64,000 nucleotides of DNA from Agarilytica sp045430305 (lineage in GTDB: Bacteria > Pseudomonadota > Gammaproteobacteria > Pseudomonadales > Cellvibrionaceae). The position numbers and the translations under genes were made by a program. The DNA is taken from positions 310,001-374,000 of the forward strand of contig JAILXW010000003.1 of NCBI GenBank assembly GCA_045430305.1, written 5' to 3'. The number at the start of each line of letters is the position of its first letter. Position 1 is the stretch's first letter. The notes below the pieces were generated by a model. The model saw only the letters and a list, made by a program, of their open reading frames with translations. It did not search any database and was not told the origin of the DNA. Shown here piece by piece: positions 26,187-34,701 of the stretch.

Positions 26187-27155
26187 TTATCCACCTGAAT
26201 CCAAGCTAATTGTTATTGAGTGTATTTGATCATCACGACGCACGGTGAGCTGTGCCTCGGTTGCAGTCTTCATAGACTTATAAACACTGCGAATTTGTTT
26301 GGGGTCATTCACTTCGATGCCGTTAACGGAGGTCACGATATCATTTGCCTTAAGCCCAACCTGCGAGAAAAGCTCGCGGTCTCGCCCTGGCCGAATGCGG
26401 TAACCAACCATTTGACCACCCTCGCGGTGCACACTAAAGCGCACCACGTCACCAATATTCTTTGGTACTTGGTCAGGCCGGGCAGATGTACGAATATTTT
26501 TTGGAGCGTCGCTCTTACTTTTGGGCGTTGGCGTCGACGCTGGGCGCGCAGCAATTTTAAAATCATCTTCTGAAAACAGCCAAAGCGATTCCAAACTGCC
26601 GCGGTTATCTAAAATCACGCGCCGATCGAGAACACGCGCAAGCTTCACGCCGCGATTCCCTTCAATCTCGTCATCGACAGAATATAGTTTTTGCTCTTTA
26701 CCCGAGGCAATAATGGCACTGCCTATTTTCGGGTCGCTGCTGGCAAACAGGCCATGCAATTTTAAATTCAGTTTGGTATTTTTGGTCGATTCAATATTTT
26801 TGTTCTGTGCTTGCGGTACTGGTGTTGCCGAAACAGCAACAGGAGCAGAAGTGCCAAACACGCCACCCAAAGGCGCAAGGTCTTTGAAACTTAAACTACC
26901 GCCACTCACGGGCGCGCTTGACGTTTGCAATGGCAGCGCGGGCTTAGGCGGTTGCGACGCTTCTGGCACAGGGAAAATCAGCCAGAAAAGTGTAGCGCTA
27001 CTTTTCACCATCCATGCAACAGCAAGAAAAAGCACGAGCCCCCGCCACAATTCAGGCGGCAAGCGTCGAAGGTACTCGATGCTTTGCTGCACTCGCACAT
27101 TTATAGATGCGAGGGCAGGGTTTTGAGTCATGCTATGAGACAATCCACTCTCCAT
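26187..27155 (-). CDS. gspC: Type II secretion protein GspC
   Basis: 322 residues: a membrane helix (about 40-62, GLVLFLAVAWMVKSSATLFWLIF), a Pro/Ala-rich linker, the homology-region domain that meets GspD N0 (about 125-200, KLNLKLHGLFASSDPKIGSA), and a C-terminal PDZ domain (about 235-320, GYRIRPGRDRELFSQVGLKANDIV). It opens the gsp operon. An ATG eight codons later (27131) is an alternative start; neither has a clear ribosome binding site. GspC links the inner platform to the secretin and helps select substrates. Confidence 0.92.
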   Translation of the reverse strand: MESGLSHSMTQNPALASINVRVQQSIEYLRRLPPELWRGLVLFLAVAWMVKSSATLFWLIFPVPEASQPPKPALPLQTSSAPVSGGSLSFKDLAPLGGVFGTSAPVAVSATPVPQAQNKNIESTKNTKLNLKLHGLFASSDPKIGSAIIASGKEQKLYSVDDEIEGNRGVKLARVLDRRVILDNRGSLESLWLFSEDDFKIAARPASTPTPKSKSDAPKNIRTSARPDQVPKNIGDVVRFSVHREGGQMVGYRIRPGRDRELFSQVGLKANDIVTSVNGIEVNDPKQIRSVYKSMKTATEAQLTVRRDDQIHSITISLDSGG

Positions 27156-27445
27156 TACTTATTTTTTATATTTTACAAATTCTACTCTGCGATACTTTTA
27201 GCGTGTTAAGCATAGCTGCTTTCGTTTACGCAAACTTTAGCTTTATAAATCTAGGCGATTTTCGCAGGACAGCTAGTTTAACCAGCCTACCCCTCGATTG
27301 ATACGCTTTAACCAAAGACTCCTCACTTGTTTAGCAAAAACTGATAGCTATTTCACCAATCTAAGCGATAAAAGTTTGCTTGTGGGCGCCTTAATGCCTC
27401 GTTATGCTATGGGCCTTTTGGGCACACTAGGAGTTTATTATCTCT
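27156..27445. other. 290-bp divergent promoter region of the gsp operon
   Basis: Separates gspC (minus) from a small plus-strand gene. It is AT-rich near gspC. A weak plus-strand promoter candidate is TTGTGG (27379-27384), 17 bases, TATGCT (27402-27407). TAGGAG at 27429-27434 is the likely ribosome binding site of the next gene, with a long spacer of about 11 bases. No RNA gene or repeat was seen. Confidence 0.35.
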
Positions 27446-27877
27446 ATGAGCATAGTCTATCTACTTAAAAATCAGCACGAGCAATATCTCAATAAGTCGG
27501 GCGAATGGGTAGAAGGGGAGGCCGCATCAACATTATTTCGCAGCCTTCACAAAGATGAAGCCATCAATCAGAGGGTGGAATTAAGCGTTAAACAAATGGA
27601 AATGCGCATAGACATTGCAAAAGCAGAACTTAACAAGCAAGGCGTTCCGCAGCTCAGCATTGAGTCTCATCCTCAGCATAATGAGACAAACCCTGAAGCC
27701 TCAAGTTCAAACGAAGCGCCCGCTGCTAGCGACACCCCCTTCGAAAGCGGACCTAATATTAGCGAGTCTGCCAACGATGAAGCGCCGGAACTTCAAACCG
27801 ATACAGTCGATGCCGCCGACACCATCAATACCGACACCACCGATGAAACTAAACCCGAGATAAGCGCTGCCTCCTAA
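27446..27877 (+). CDS. Small acidic protein of unknown function
   Basis: 143 residues. The first 60 residues look folded (MSIVYLLKNQHEQYLNKSGEW opens the protein, then a charged helix KQMEMRIDIAKAELN). The rest is a disordered, acidic Ser/Thr/Asn/Asp tail. No signal peptide or membrane helix. TAGGAG about 11 bases upstream. The N-terminal stretch around YLNKSGEWV resembles short uncharacterised proteins often seen in Pseudomonadales, but I cannot name a family. It ends 29 bases before gshA on the same strand and may be co-transcribed. Confidence 0.65.
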   Translation: MSIVYLLKNQHEQYLNKSGEWVEGEAASTLFRSLHKDEAINQRVELSVKQMEMRIDIAKAELNKQGVPQLSIESHPQHNETNPEASSSNEAPAASDTPFESGPNISESANDEAPELQTDTVDAADTINTDTTDETKPEISAAS

Positions 27878-27906
27878 CCACTCACCGGCGCTTTAAGCGA
27901 GCTTTC

Positions 27907-29499
27907 ATGTTTGCCATAGAATCTTTCCCTTCTTCGCTGTTCGATAAAAAAAATGCGCGCCTACTCGGCGGCATACTACGTGGCGTTGAACGCGAAGCGC
28001 TACGCACTAACTACGATGGTGCTCTATCGCAGAAAGCGCACCCTCGAGGCTTGGGTTCAGCCTTGACCCACCCACAAATCACGACTGACTTCAGTGAAGC
28101 ATTATTGGAGTTTATTACCCCGCCTACACACAGCGTCGACGACCTCTTTGCACACTTAGAAGCCATCCACAAATTCTCAGCCACACAGCTAGATGATGAA
28201 ATGCTCTGGGCCACGAGCATGCCCTGCGTACTTGGGAACGATGCAAGTATTCCCGTTGCTCAGTACGGCAGCTCTAATAACGCATTAATGAAATCCATAT
28301 ACCGCGTAGGTCTTGGGCATCGCTATGGCCGCTCGATGCAAACCGTAGCAGGTGTACATTACAACTTTTCGCTACCTAACGCGTTTTGGGCCTACCTGCT
28401 TCGCGAGCAAAACCGCATAGACGACCTACAAGCCTTCAAAGACGAATACTATTTTCGCTTGATACGTAATTTTCGCCGGCATTATTGGCTACTCATCTAT
28501 TTATTTGGTGCCTCGCCTGCCATGTGTAAAAGCTTTGTCGCAAGCAAAGACCATTCGCTGCAAGAATTTGGCGACGACGACCACACCCTTCACTTGCCGT
28601 ACGCAACCTCACTGCGTATGGGCGATTTAGGCTACCAAAGCAAGGCTCAAGAGCGCTTGTACGTGTGCTACAACCAGAAGACTTCTTATATGCAGTCTTT
28701 GTGTTGCGCCATCACCCGACCTTACGGGCCTTATGAAGCAATCGGCCTAAAAAATGGCGTAGGGGAGTTCAATCAACTAAACACGAGCGTATTACAAATC
28801 GAGAATGAGTTTTACAGTGCGATTCGCCCCAAACGCACTGCGCACCCCGGTGAAACCGCACTGACCGCACTGCAAGATCGCGGCGTGGAATACATTGAAG
28901 TACGCTGCCTCGACGTCAACCCAATTACCCCCTTGGGCCTTACTCGCGCACAGCTCTATTTTCTCGATACCTTCTTGCTTTACTGCGCGCTAAAAGACAG
29001 CCCGACAACCGACCCAGACGAAGCCACAATGATTCTCGCCAACCAAAAAGCAGTGGTGAACAAGGGGCGCGACCCTGAGCTTCATTTGGAACACGCGGAG
29101 TTTGGCAAGCTTAAGGCTCGTGACTGGGCGGCAGATTTAATCAAGCACATGCAGCCGGCTGCAGAATTATTAGATGCAGGCGAGGGCAGCGAGGTGCACC
29201 AAAGCGCACTAGAAGACCAAGCGGCGAAAGTCGCAGATAGCTCACTCACGCCATCAGAAACGATTTTGAACACGCTGCGCGACAAGAATCAAAGTTTTTC
29301 TCAATACGCGTTGGCACTTTCAAAGCAGCATCACCAAGCACTGAAGTACCCTGAATTGAGCGATCGTATTACTCAGCGCATGAACCAAATGTCGGAAGAG
29401 TCACTTGCACAGCAAGCGTCGATTGAATCAGGCAGCACAGAAGATTTCGAACTCTTCTTGCAAAACTACTACAAGCAGTACACTCACTGCCAAGGCTAA
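27907..29499 (+). CDS. gshA: Glutamate-cysteine ligase
   Basis: 530 residues, the usual gammaproteobacterial GshA size (about 520). It joins Glu and Cys in an ATP-dependent step, the first of glutathione synthesis, in the cytoplasm. Seen: GILRGVEREALRTN near the start, ALLEFITPPTHSVDDL, HRYGRSMQTVAGVHYNFSLP, and YIEVRCLDVNP, all typical. The gene starts 29 bases after the small acidic protein gene and converges on the FliL-like gene. No terminator with a T-run is seen in the 53-base gap after it. Confidence 0.95.
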   Translation: MFAIESFPSSLFDKKNARLLGGILRGVEREALRTNYDGALSQKAHPRGLGSALTHPQITTDFSEALLEFITPPTHSVDDLFAHLEAIHKFSATQLDDEMLWATSMPCVLGNDASIPVAQYGSSNNALMKSIYRVGLGHRYGRSMQTVAGVHYNFSLPNAFWAYLLREQNRIDDLQAFKDEYYFRLIRNFRRHYWLLIYLFGASPAMCKSFVASKDHSLQEFGDDDHTLHLPYATSLRMGDLGYQSKAQERLYVCYNQKTSYMQSLCCAITRPYGPYEAIGLKNGVGEFNQLNTSVLQIENEFYSAIRPKRTAHPGETALTALQDRGVEYIEVRCLDVNPITPLGLTRAQLYFLDTFLLYCALKDSPTTDPDEATMILANQKAVVNKGRDPELHLEHAEFGKLKARDWAADLIKHMQPAAELLDAGEGSEVHQSALEDQAAKVADSSLTPSETILNTLRDKNQSFSQYALALSKQHHQALKYPELSDRITQRMNQMSEESLAQQASIESGSTEDFELFLQNYYKQYTHCQG

Positions 29500-29552
29500 A
29501 TCGCAGCGGCTGTTTTGGTTATTCGGTTCTACGCTGCCTACTTTGGGATCGG

Positions 29553-30053
29553 CTACTTTTGAACAATGAAATTATTGAAAAAGACCTCCATGACGTCCTC
29601 TCGGGGAATTCTCTCTTCTCGCTCGACCACGTTACGAATTTCTTCTAGCGCATCCACACGAATTTTTTCCCTACCATCTTGAGAACTAACGGTATCGTTG
29701 GTCTGCGAGGCGAACAGCATGTTTAAGTTGTTTCTCACCCAAGGCATATGCCGCCGCACCGCATTTGCCGCCTCGACCGTATTGAGGCGCACCGATACTT
29801 CCGCTTTTAAATAGCGTAAACGCCCGGTACCGCCATAGTTCATCACAAAAGGCGGTTTTAATGGCAGGTAAATGGCTTGAGGCCGCGCTACCGCACCCTC
29901 TTCGCCTTCTCCCTCAGCACTTTCTTCAGCCGCTGCCGCTTCTGCAGCCTCGTCTTCCGCGTTCACCACATTCGCCACTCCAACCAACAGGACTAAGGCG
30001 AGACTGACAAACCAAAAGCGTAAATCGCTGTATCGCATATTAAAATCTTTCAC
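29553..30053 (-). CDS. Orphan FliL-like membrane protein
   Basis: 166 residues from a GTG, or 161 from the ATG at 30038. Hydrophobic segment (about 13-32, FWFVSLALVLLVGVANVVNA), acidic Ala/Glu linker, then a FliL-type domain: IYLPLKPPFVMNYGGTGRLR, VEAANAVRRHMPWVRNNLNMLFASQ and a C-terminal VMEVFFNNFIVQK. FliL proteins surround the flagellar stator and tune torque. No flagellar gene is nearby, so this is probably a stray paralogue. The segment may be cleaved (VNA/EDE), giving a periplasmic form. It converges with gshA. Confidence 0.85.
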   Translation of the reverse strand: MKDFNMRYSDLRFWFVSLALVLLVGVANVVNAEDEAAEAAAAEESAEGEGEEGAVARPQAIYLPLKPPFVMNYGGTGRLRYLKAEVSVRLNTVEAANAVRRHMPWVRNNLNMLFASQTNDTVSSQDGREKIRVDALEEIRNVVEREERIPREDVMEVFFNNFIVQK

Positions 30054-30264
30054 TTGGTCTTTCTCTCATTGAATTATTTTACAAGTTAGGCTGTCTAACA
30101 GCACCGTGTTATCGGCAACCTCAGAAGCCATCATGAGCAAGAGTTGAGCCTTCTAGCCATTAGAATAGACTATGCTGCACACACACCATTGGAGCACGAC
30201 TCAAGAGTTGAGTTTCAGAATAATTTCTACTACCTTTCCAAAGCCTTAGATTTAGGAAGTTTGC

Positions 30265-30771
30265 ATGAACATTGTCCTCCCAAGCCCTCGATTAATCTTC
30301 TTTTTACTTGCCGCCACCTGCGCTGCAATGATCGGTGTCGGGCTCATCATGCAATATGTCTTTGATATGGAACCTTGCCCGCTGTGCATTACCCAGCGCG
30401 TATTTATTATTGCCGTGGGCGTAATTAGCCTGATCGCGGGCTTTCACAACCCCCCAACACTTTGGCGGCGCATATACGGCGGCGCAGGGGTCGTTGCCGC
30501 AATGATTGGTGGTGGCGTCTCGGCGCGTCACGTCTGGATTCAAAACCTACCCGAAGATCAAGTACCCACCTGCGGCCCCGGCCTCAGCTATATGTTTGAA
30601 ACCTTACCCATGTTCGACGCCCTGTCGCTCCTGTTCGCCGGCGATGGCAATTGCGCCGATGAAGTGTTTAATTTTATTGGGTTAAGCATTCCAGGGTGGA
30701 CCCTAGTCGCTTTTATAGGCCTTGCTTGCATTTGTGTTTGGCAAATTTTTCGCCCTAATTCAAACACTTAA
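30265..30771 (+). CDS. dsbB: Disulfide bond formation protein B
   Basis: 168 residues with four membrane helices and two periplasmic Cys pairs: Cys38-Pro-Leu-Cys41 (MEPCPLCITQR) and Cys103/Cys130. DsbB reoxidises DsbA and passes electrons to ubiquinone in the inner membrane. The family motif after the first pair is intact. In Pseudomonas a dsbB-like gene (dsbH) also stands next to algQ, as here with rsd 176 bases downstream. Confidence 0.95.
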   Translation: MNIVLPSPRLIFFLLAATCAAMIGVGLIMQYVFDMEPCPLCITQRVFIIAVGVISLIAGFHNPPTLWRRIYGGAGVVAAMIGGGVSARHVWIQNLPEDQVPTCGPGLSYMFETLPMFDALSLLFAGDGNCADEVFNFIGLSIPGWTLVAFIGLACICVWQIFRPNSNT

Positions 30772-30947
30772 GCAAAAAAAATAATTACATATCCCGAAGC
30801 ATTTTGGCGCCTTTACTTGCCCTTCACAGCCAGATATCTTATCTTGACACTGACACATGGTTGCTACAGCAGTACCATCAGTTTTAATAATTTCCGATTA
30901 TTATTGTTTTCGAAAAATAGTTACTATAAAAATAAGGGCAATCAAAC

Positions 30948-31415
30948 ATGCTAGATAATTGCACCACCGCGCAAGAACGCTGGGGCGGCGTAAGCGAGAT
31001 CATCGACCGCTGGCTACAAGAGCGCAAACAGTTATTGATTCAATACTGCAATTTATCGGAGTTGGCAGAAGAAGCGCTCGATGCGTCAATCGCACCGCTA
31101 GTACAAGCGCTATGTCAGATTATGGTGGACTACACCTCAGCCGGCCATTTTGAAGTTTACGACCAACTTATGAAAGAAGGTCAAGAATTCAATGACGAAG
31201 AAGGCCTTAAGTCCGCGTCAGAATCATTTAAAACTGTCGATAAAACAACAGAGACCATTCTCGACTTTAACGACAAATACCAAGAAACCGACGACCTCGA
31301 CTCCATTCTTGCCGACCTTTCCAACCTAGGCGAAACTCTCGCCAGCCGCTTTGAAGCCGAAGACAGCATGATCGAAGTTTTACATGTGGCTCACAAAGAT
31401 ATAGTCACAGAATAA
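30948..31415 (+). CDS. rsd: Anti-sigma-70 regulator Rsd/AlgQ
   Basis: 155 residues. The opening MLDNCTTAQERWGGVSEIID and the following DRWLQERKQLLIQYC match the Rsd/AlgQ family closely. These proteins bind region 4 of RpoD and free core polymerase for alternative sigma factors as growth slows; in Pseudomonas AlgQ also affects alginate and siderophore production. Its place beside dsbB, an FKBP gene and algP repeats the Pseudomonas order. Confidence 0.92.
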   Translation: MLDNCTTAQERWGGVSEIIDRWLQERKQLLIQYCNLSELAEEALDASIAPLVQALCQIMVDYTSAGHFEVYDQLMKEGQEFNDEEGLKSASESFKTVDKTTETILDFNDKYQETDDLDSILADLSNLGETLASRFEAEDSMIEVLHVAHKDIVTE

Positions 31416-31425
31416 AATCACCGAC

Positions 31426-31463
31426 TTTCACGTGGCAACCCAACATCGGGCAGCCACGTGAAA
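31426..31463. terminator. 11-bp hairpin after rsd
   Basis: TTTCACGTGGC (31426-31436) and GCCACGTGAAA (31453-31463) are perfect inverted repeats around a 16-base loop, starting 10 bases after the rsd stop. AAAATGCC follows, so there is no T-run; it may protect the transcript's 3' end or act as a factor-dependent terminator. Confidence 0.45.
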
Positions 31464-31520
31464 ATGCCTCGCCTTGCAAAAGTGCTAAGCTTGCTATAAC
31501 AAGACCCAAAAAATACCGCT

Positions 31521-31526
31521 TATAAT
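31521..31526 (+). promoter_or_regulatory. Possible -10 element before the WD40 gene
   Basis: A perfect TATAAT lies 114 bases before the WD40 gene start. No good -35 lies 16-18 bases upstream, so the promoter is uncertain. Confidence 0.25.
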
Positions 31527-31554
31527 AAGTTACGGCCTCTTTGTTACCTGCCTG

Positions 31555-31608
31555 CGTGTTTGATGCCTGCATCTATTTTGTGGCCTGTTACTATTTTGCG
31601 GCCTGCAA
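31555..31608 (+). repeat. Degenerate 18-bp direct repeats
   Basis: CTATTTTGTGGCCTGTTA (31573-31590) is followed directly by CTATTTTGCGGCCTGCAA (31591-31608), matching at 14 of 18 positions. A more diverged unit precedes them at 31555-31572. They lie just before the WD40 lipoprotein gene. Confidence 0.5.
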
Positions 31609-31639
31609 TTATGGCCAGACCAACTGACCCGGGGTCACC

Positions 31640-32620
31640 ATGCGAAAAAATGCTCTCGCCCTTTTATTTGGATGTATCACGCTTTACGGATGCGACAACG
31701 CCCAAAAACCTGCACTTAGCATCGAGGTGGCAGTAAAAGGCATTCACGGCGCAGCGCTAAGTGATGACGGCACACACTCCATTATTGGCTCGATTCATCA
31801 TGGCGGCAGCTATTGGGCCCACGACACCCAAGAACGCCTATTCAATTGGAATCATAAAGAAAACGAATTCACCACCCTCGTTGCCGCAGACTTCTCTTCA
31901 GACGGACGCTGGGTGCTCACAGCCAACCCTTTCAATATGGTTTTGTGGGACAGCAACACCGGTCGCGGCGAACGCTTTTGGACGGCCCCCGGCGAAATAC
32001 TTGATGCGGAACTTGGCCCTGGTGCCAACATGGCCATTCTGGGCTTAAGCGACCACAGCGCGGTAATATTTAATATTAAGCGCGGCGGCATATTACGCAC
32101 CTTCGAACACCAAAACCGCGTGCGCAGCGTAGACCTGAGCCGCGACGGACGCTTCGCCATCACTGGCTCAGAAGATTACACCGCAAAATTGTGGGATGTT
32201 TCTTCAGGTGAAAACTTGCTTACCTTTAAACACAACGATGATGTGCAGTTAGTAAAACTTGCACCCGATGGCTCGCGCGCCCTTTCTGTCAGCAAATACG
32301 ATCGCGCTATTGTATGGAACACGCAAACCGGCGAAAGCCTTGGTGAAATCCCTTTGGGAAAACAACATATTAAACGTGGCACTCGATTTACCTGTGCACG
32401 TTTTAATGAAGATGGAAGCTTGCTTCTAACCGGTCGCCCCGATCAGCTAGTAGAACTCTGGGATGCGGTAACCTTTGAACGCGTTGCCGTATGGAAAGCA
32501 CCGAAGCGCGACGCATGGAAACCTACTAGCGCCGCAATTATTGATGTCAGCTTCTCAGAAAACACCAACACATTTTATGCAATTGCCTCCAATGGGTTTG
32601 TACATCAACTTTCTAGATAA
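31640..32620 (+). CDS. WD40-repeat lipoprotein
   Basis: 326 residues: lipobox LYGC (Cys18, then Asp, which predicts inner-membrane retention in enterobacterial rules), then about six or seven WD40 blades, for example VRSVDLSRDGRFAITGSEDY with LWD, and YDRAIVWN. It should fold as a small propeller in the periplasm and serve as a binding scaffold; no enzyme motif is seen. It lies inside the otherwise Pseudomonas-like rsd-FKBP-algP order, where Pseudomonas has no such gene as far as I recall. Convergent with the FKBP gene, 35 bases apart. Confidence 0.85.
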   Translation: MRKNALALLFGCITLYGCDNAQKPALSIEVAVKGIHGAALSDDGTHSIIGSIHHGGSYWAHDTQERLFNWNHKENEFTTLVAADFSSDGRWVLTANPFNMVLWDSNTGRGERFWTAPGEILDAELGPGANMAILGLSDHSAVIFNIKRGGILRTFEHQNRVRSVDLSRDGRFAITGSEDYTAKLWDVSSGENLLTFKHNDDVQLVKLAPDGSRALSVSKYDRAIVWNTQTGESLGEIPLGKQHIKRGTRFTCARFNEDGSLLLTGRPDQLVELWDAVTFERVAVWKAPKRDAWKPTSAAIIDVSFSENTNTFYAIASNGFVHQLSR

Positions 32621-32655
32621 CAAACTCTAGCCGCATGGCTGCGCCGCCTTCCTAT

Positions 32656-33363
32656 TTATTTTTCGCCTGAAAAAACAGAGAGCAGTTCCATCTCAAACAT
32701 CAAGGTGCTATTCGGACCTATACTGCCAGTACCTCCTTCACCGTAGGCCAAAGCTGGCGGAACAAAAATAACCCATTTGCCGCCTTCTTTCATTAATGGC
32801 AAAACCTCAACCCAAGCAGGAATTAGCTGATCGACTTGAAAGCTAACCTCTTGCCCAACATCAAATACTTCTCCATCGATAAACTTACCGGTGTAATTCA
32901 CCGTTACATTATCGGTCGGGTTGGGCGAAAGGCCTTCCCCCGCTTTGAGAATTTCATACTGCAAACCACTCGGACGAGTGACAACACCTTTACGCTCAGC
33001 ATTGGCCTGCAAAAATTGCTGACCTTTTCGTTTATTGTCACCGGCAACTTGCTGGTGCTCGTTTTGATGCTTTTCTTGTAACTGGGTTTGAAAGGTCATC
33101 ATCACTGCTGCGATATCTTCCCTTGGAAGTACCGACTCACGACCAGCATTTACATCCACTACCGCCTTATACACAGCATCAGCGTCAAGAACAAAACCTT
33201 CGTCCTGTAAACGTTCTGCATTATCGTAGCCAATAATGTAACTCACCTTTTGCTCTAAGGTGACAACTTGAACATCTATATTGGGCACACTAGCGGTTTG
33301 CTCTTCTCCGCAGCCAAATAAAGCTAAGCTAGCGAACCCGCATATTATTATGTTTTTATTCAT
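32656..33363 (-). CDS. FKBP-type peptidyl-prolyl isomerase lipoprotein
   Basis: 235 residues: lipobox LFGC (Cys18), an N-terminal helical dimerisation domain as in FkpA/Mip (VSYIIGYDNAERLQDEGFVL through LQEKHQNEHQ), a linker helix, and the FKBP domain from about 120 with NVTVNYTGKFIDGEVFD and LAYGEGGTGSIGPNSTLMFEMELL. It catalyses proline isomerisation in the envelope and probably acts as a chaperone. The Pseudomonas homologue stands between algP and algQ, as here. Confidence 0.92.
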   Translation of the reverse strand: MNKNIIICGFASLALFGCGEEQTASVPNIDVQVVTLEQKVSYIIGYDNAERLQDEGFVLDADAVYKAVVDVNAGRESVLPREDIAAVMMTFQTQLQEKHQNEHQQVAGDNKRKGQQFLQANAERKGVVTRPSGLQYEILKAGEGLSPNPTDNVTVNYTGKFIDGEVFDVGQEVSFQVDQLIPAWVEVLPLMKEGGKWVIFVPPALAYGEGGTGSIGPNSTLMFEMELLSVFSGEK

Positions 33364-33522
33364 CGTGAAGGCCTTTCAATCCGCGTATTTACTCCCAATC
33401 AGTATAACCAAGCGACACTCGTGCGAACAGCACCGTAAAATAAAAACATAGAATGCGAAAAACCTCTTGTTTTTATCCGGCTAGACGCTCAACAAAATAT
33501 TTTTTTCTTTAGTTTATGTGTC

Positions 33523-33528
33523 TATAAT
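33523..33528 (+). promoter_or_regulatory. Likely -10 box of algP
   Basis: TATAAT 96 bases before the algP ATG, in a T-rich stretch. The -35 is weak (only T-rich sequence at the right distance). Confidence 0.4.
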
Positions 33529-33623
33529 GGATTTGGGGGAGAGCCCTCGCATTTTCTAATACGGAATATTCGCTTACTAATTTCCATTATCCGCATCGAT
33601 AGAACATCTCAAAGGGTTTCGAC

Positions 33624-34571
33624 ATGGCCGCCAAAAAGAAGACAGCTGCCTCGGTAGCACAACTAGAAAAACAAATCGTAACAATCGAAAAGAAAATCGA
33701 AGCCGCACGCGCAAAGAAGCTCTCGGCTGCCCAAAAAGAAGTTGCTAAGGCAAAAACACAAGCCGACAAAGCGAAAAAGCAACTCGCTACTGCTCGCGAC
33801 AAAGTAAAAGCAGCTACGGCCGCTGCCACGAAATCCAAAACAGCTGCCGCTAAAGCACGCGTCGCTAAAGCGCGCGATGGAGCAAGCAAAGCGAAAAGCA
33901 ACACAGATGAATTAGCTGCTGCACTCAAGTTAGCCCAAGGGGCGCTTAAAGCAGTCAAAGAAGATGTCGCTTTAGCAAAAACGCTAGCCGCTGCCGCCAA
34001 AGCCGCAGGCGGCACAACTAAAGCAAAACCTGCCAAGAAAAAAGCCAGCGCCAAAAAGGCTCCGGTAAAAAAAGCCGCCAAGAAGCCCGCCAGTAAAAAA
34101 GCTGCCGTTAAGAAAGCCCCTGCAACAAAAACTGCAACAAAGACACCTACCAAGAAAAAAGCGGTTGCCAAAAAAACAACTACCAAAAAGGCCGCCGCCA
34201 AGAAAACACCAGCGGCAAACAAAAAGCCTGCGGTTAAAAAAGCCCCCACGGCTCCTAAAGTAGTCGCAAACAAACCAGCGGTAGCTCCAAGCCCGGCGAA
34301 ACCCAGCCCAGCACCTAAAGCGGCTACACCAACTCCGGTCGCCACACCCGCTCCGACACCAACACCCAAGCCAGCACCTGCAGTACCAGCGACGACGGCT
34401 CCTGTACCTAGTACGCCAGCCGCAACTGCGCCCGCACCAAAGCCTGAAGAAACCTTTAAACCTTCAGGAGCTGTACCAATGGCCGACCTTGTGAAAAAAA
34501 CCAGTACCGCGCCTTCAGAAGATAAGAAAGATGACTCATCGCCCAGTACCGGCAGTTTATTCGACAAGTAA
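33624..34571 (+). CDS. algP: Histone H1-like protein AlgP
   Basis: 315 residues. The first 125 are a charged coiled coil (LEKQIVTIEKKIEAARAKKL); the middle is Lys/Ala-rich with KPAKKKASAKKAPVKKAAKK-type repeats as in the C-terminal tail of histone H1; then a Pro/Ala-rich stretch, and a short folded-looking tail. AlgP (AlgR3) binds DNA without sequence preference and influences alginate genes in Pseudomonas. AAAGG lies 8 bases before the ATG. Because its repeats use GCC/AAA codons, the opposite strand is also open, but only this strand makes sense as protein. The repeat length is likely to vary between strains. Confidence 0.9.
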   Translation: MAAKKKTAASVAQLEKQIVTIEKKIEAARAKKLSAAQKEVAKAKTQADKAKKQLATARDKVKAATAAATKSKTAAAKARVAKARDGASKAKSNTDELAAALKLAQGALKAVKEDVALAKTLAAAAKAAGGTTKAKPAKKKASAKKAPVKKAAKKPASKKAAVKKAPATKTATKTPTKKKAVAKKTTTKKAAAKKTPAANKKPAVKKAPTAPKVVANKPAVAPSPAKPSPAPKAATPTPVATPAPTPTPKPAPAVPATTAPVPSTPAATAPAPKPEETFKPSGAVPMADLVKKTSTAPSEDKKDDSSPSTGSLFDK

Positions 34572-34593
34572 CATCAATTTATAAACACAAAAA

Positions 34594-34629
34594 AGCCCCG
34601 CTATTTTCTGCAATAGCGGGGCTTTTTTT
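34594..34629. terminator. Bidirectional rho-independent terminator
   Basis: AGCCCCGCTATT (34594-34605), 6-base loop, AATAGCGGGGCT (34612-34623), followed by a T-run on the plus strand and preceded by an A-run that serves the minus strand. It separates convergent algP and the DUF2390 gene. Confidence 0.95.
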
Positions 34630-34701
34630 ATTTATTGATAACCCGATAGCAATCCAACGAAGGCGTATACACAGGCAAGTTTAGAATCTTACTCTAAGCG
34701 T

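Noticed and set aside
33587..34567. 326-codon open frame antisense to algP
   Set aside because: It is a mirror of the Ala/Lys/Pro repeats of algP; the product would be an implausible Ala/Val/Phe/Leu run, and algP has family support, a ribosome binding site and a terminator.
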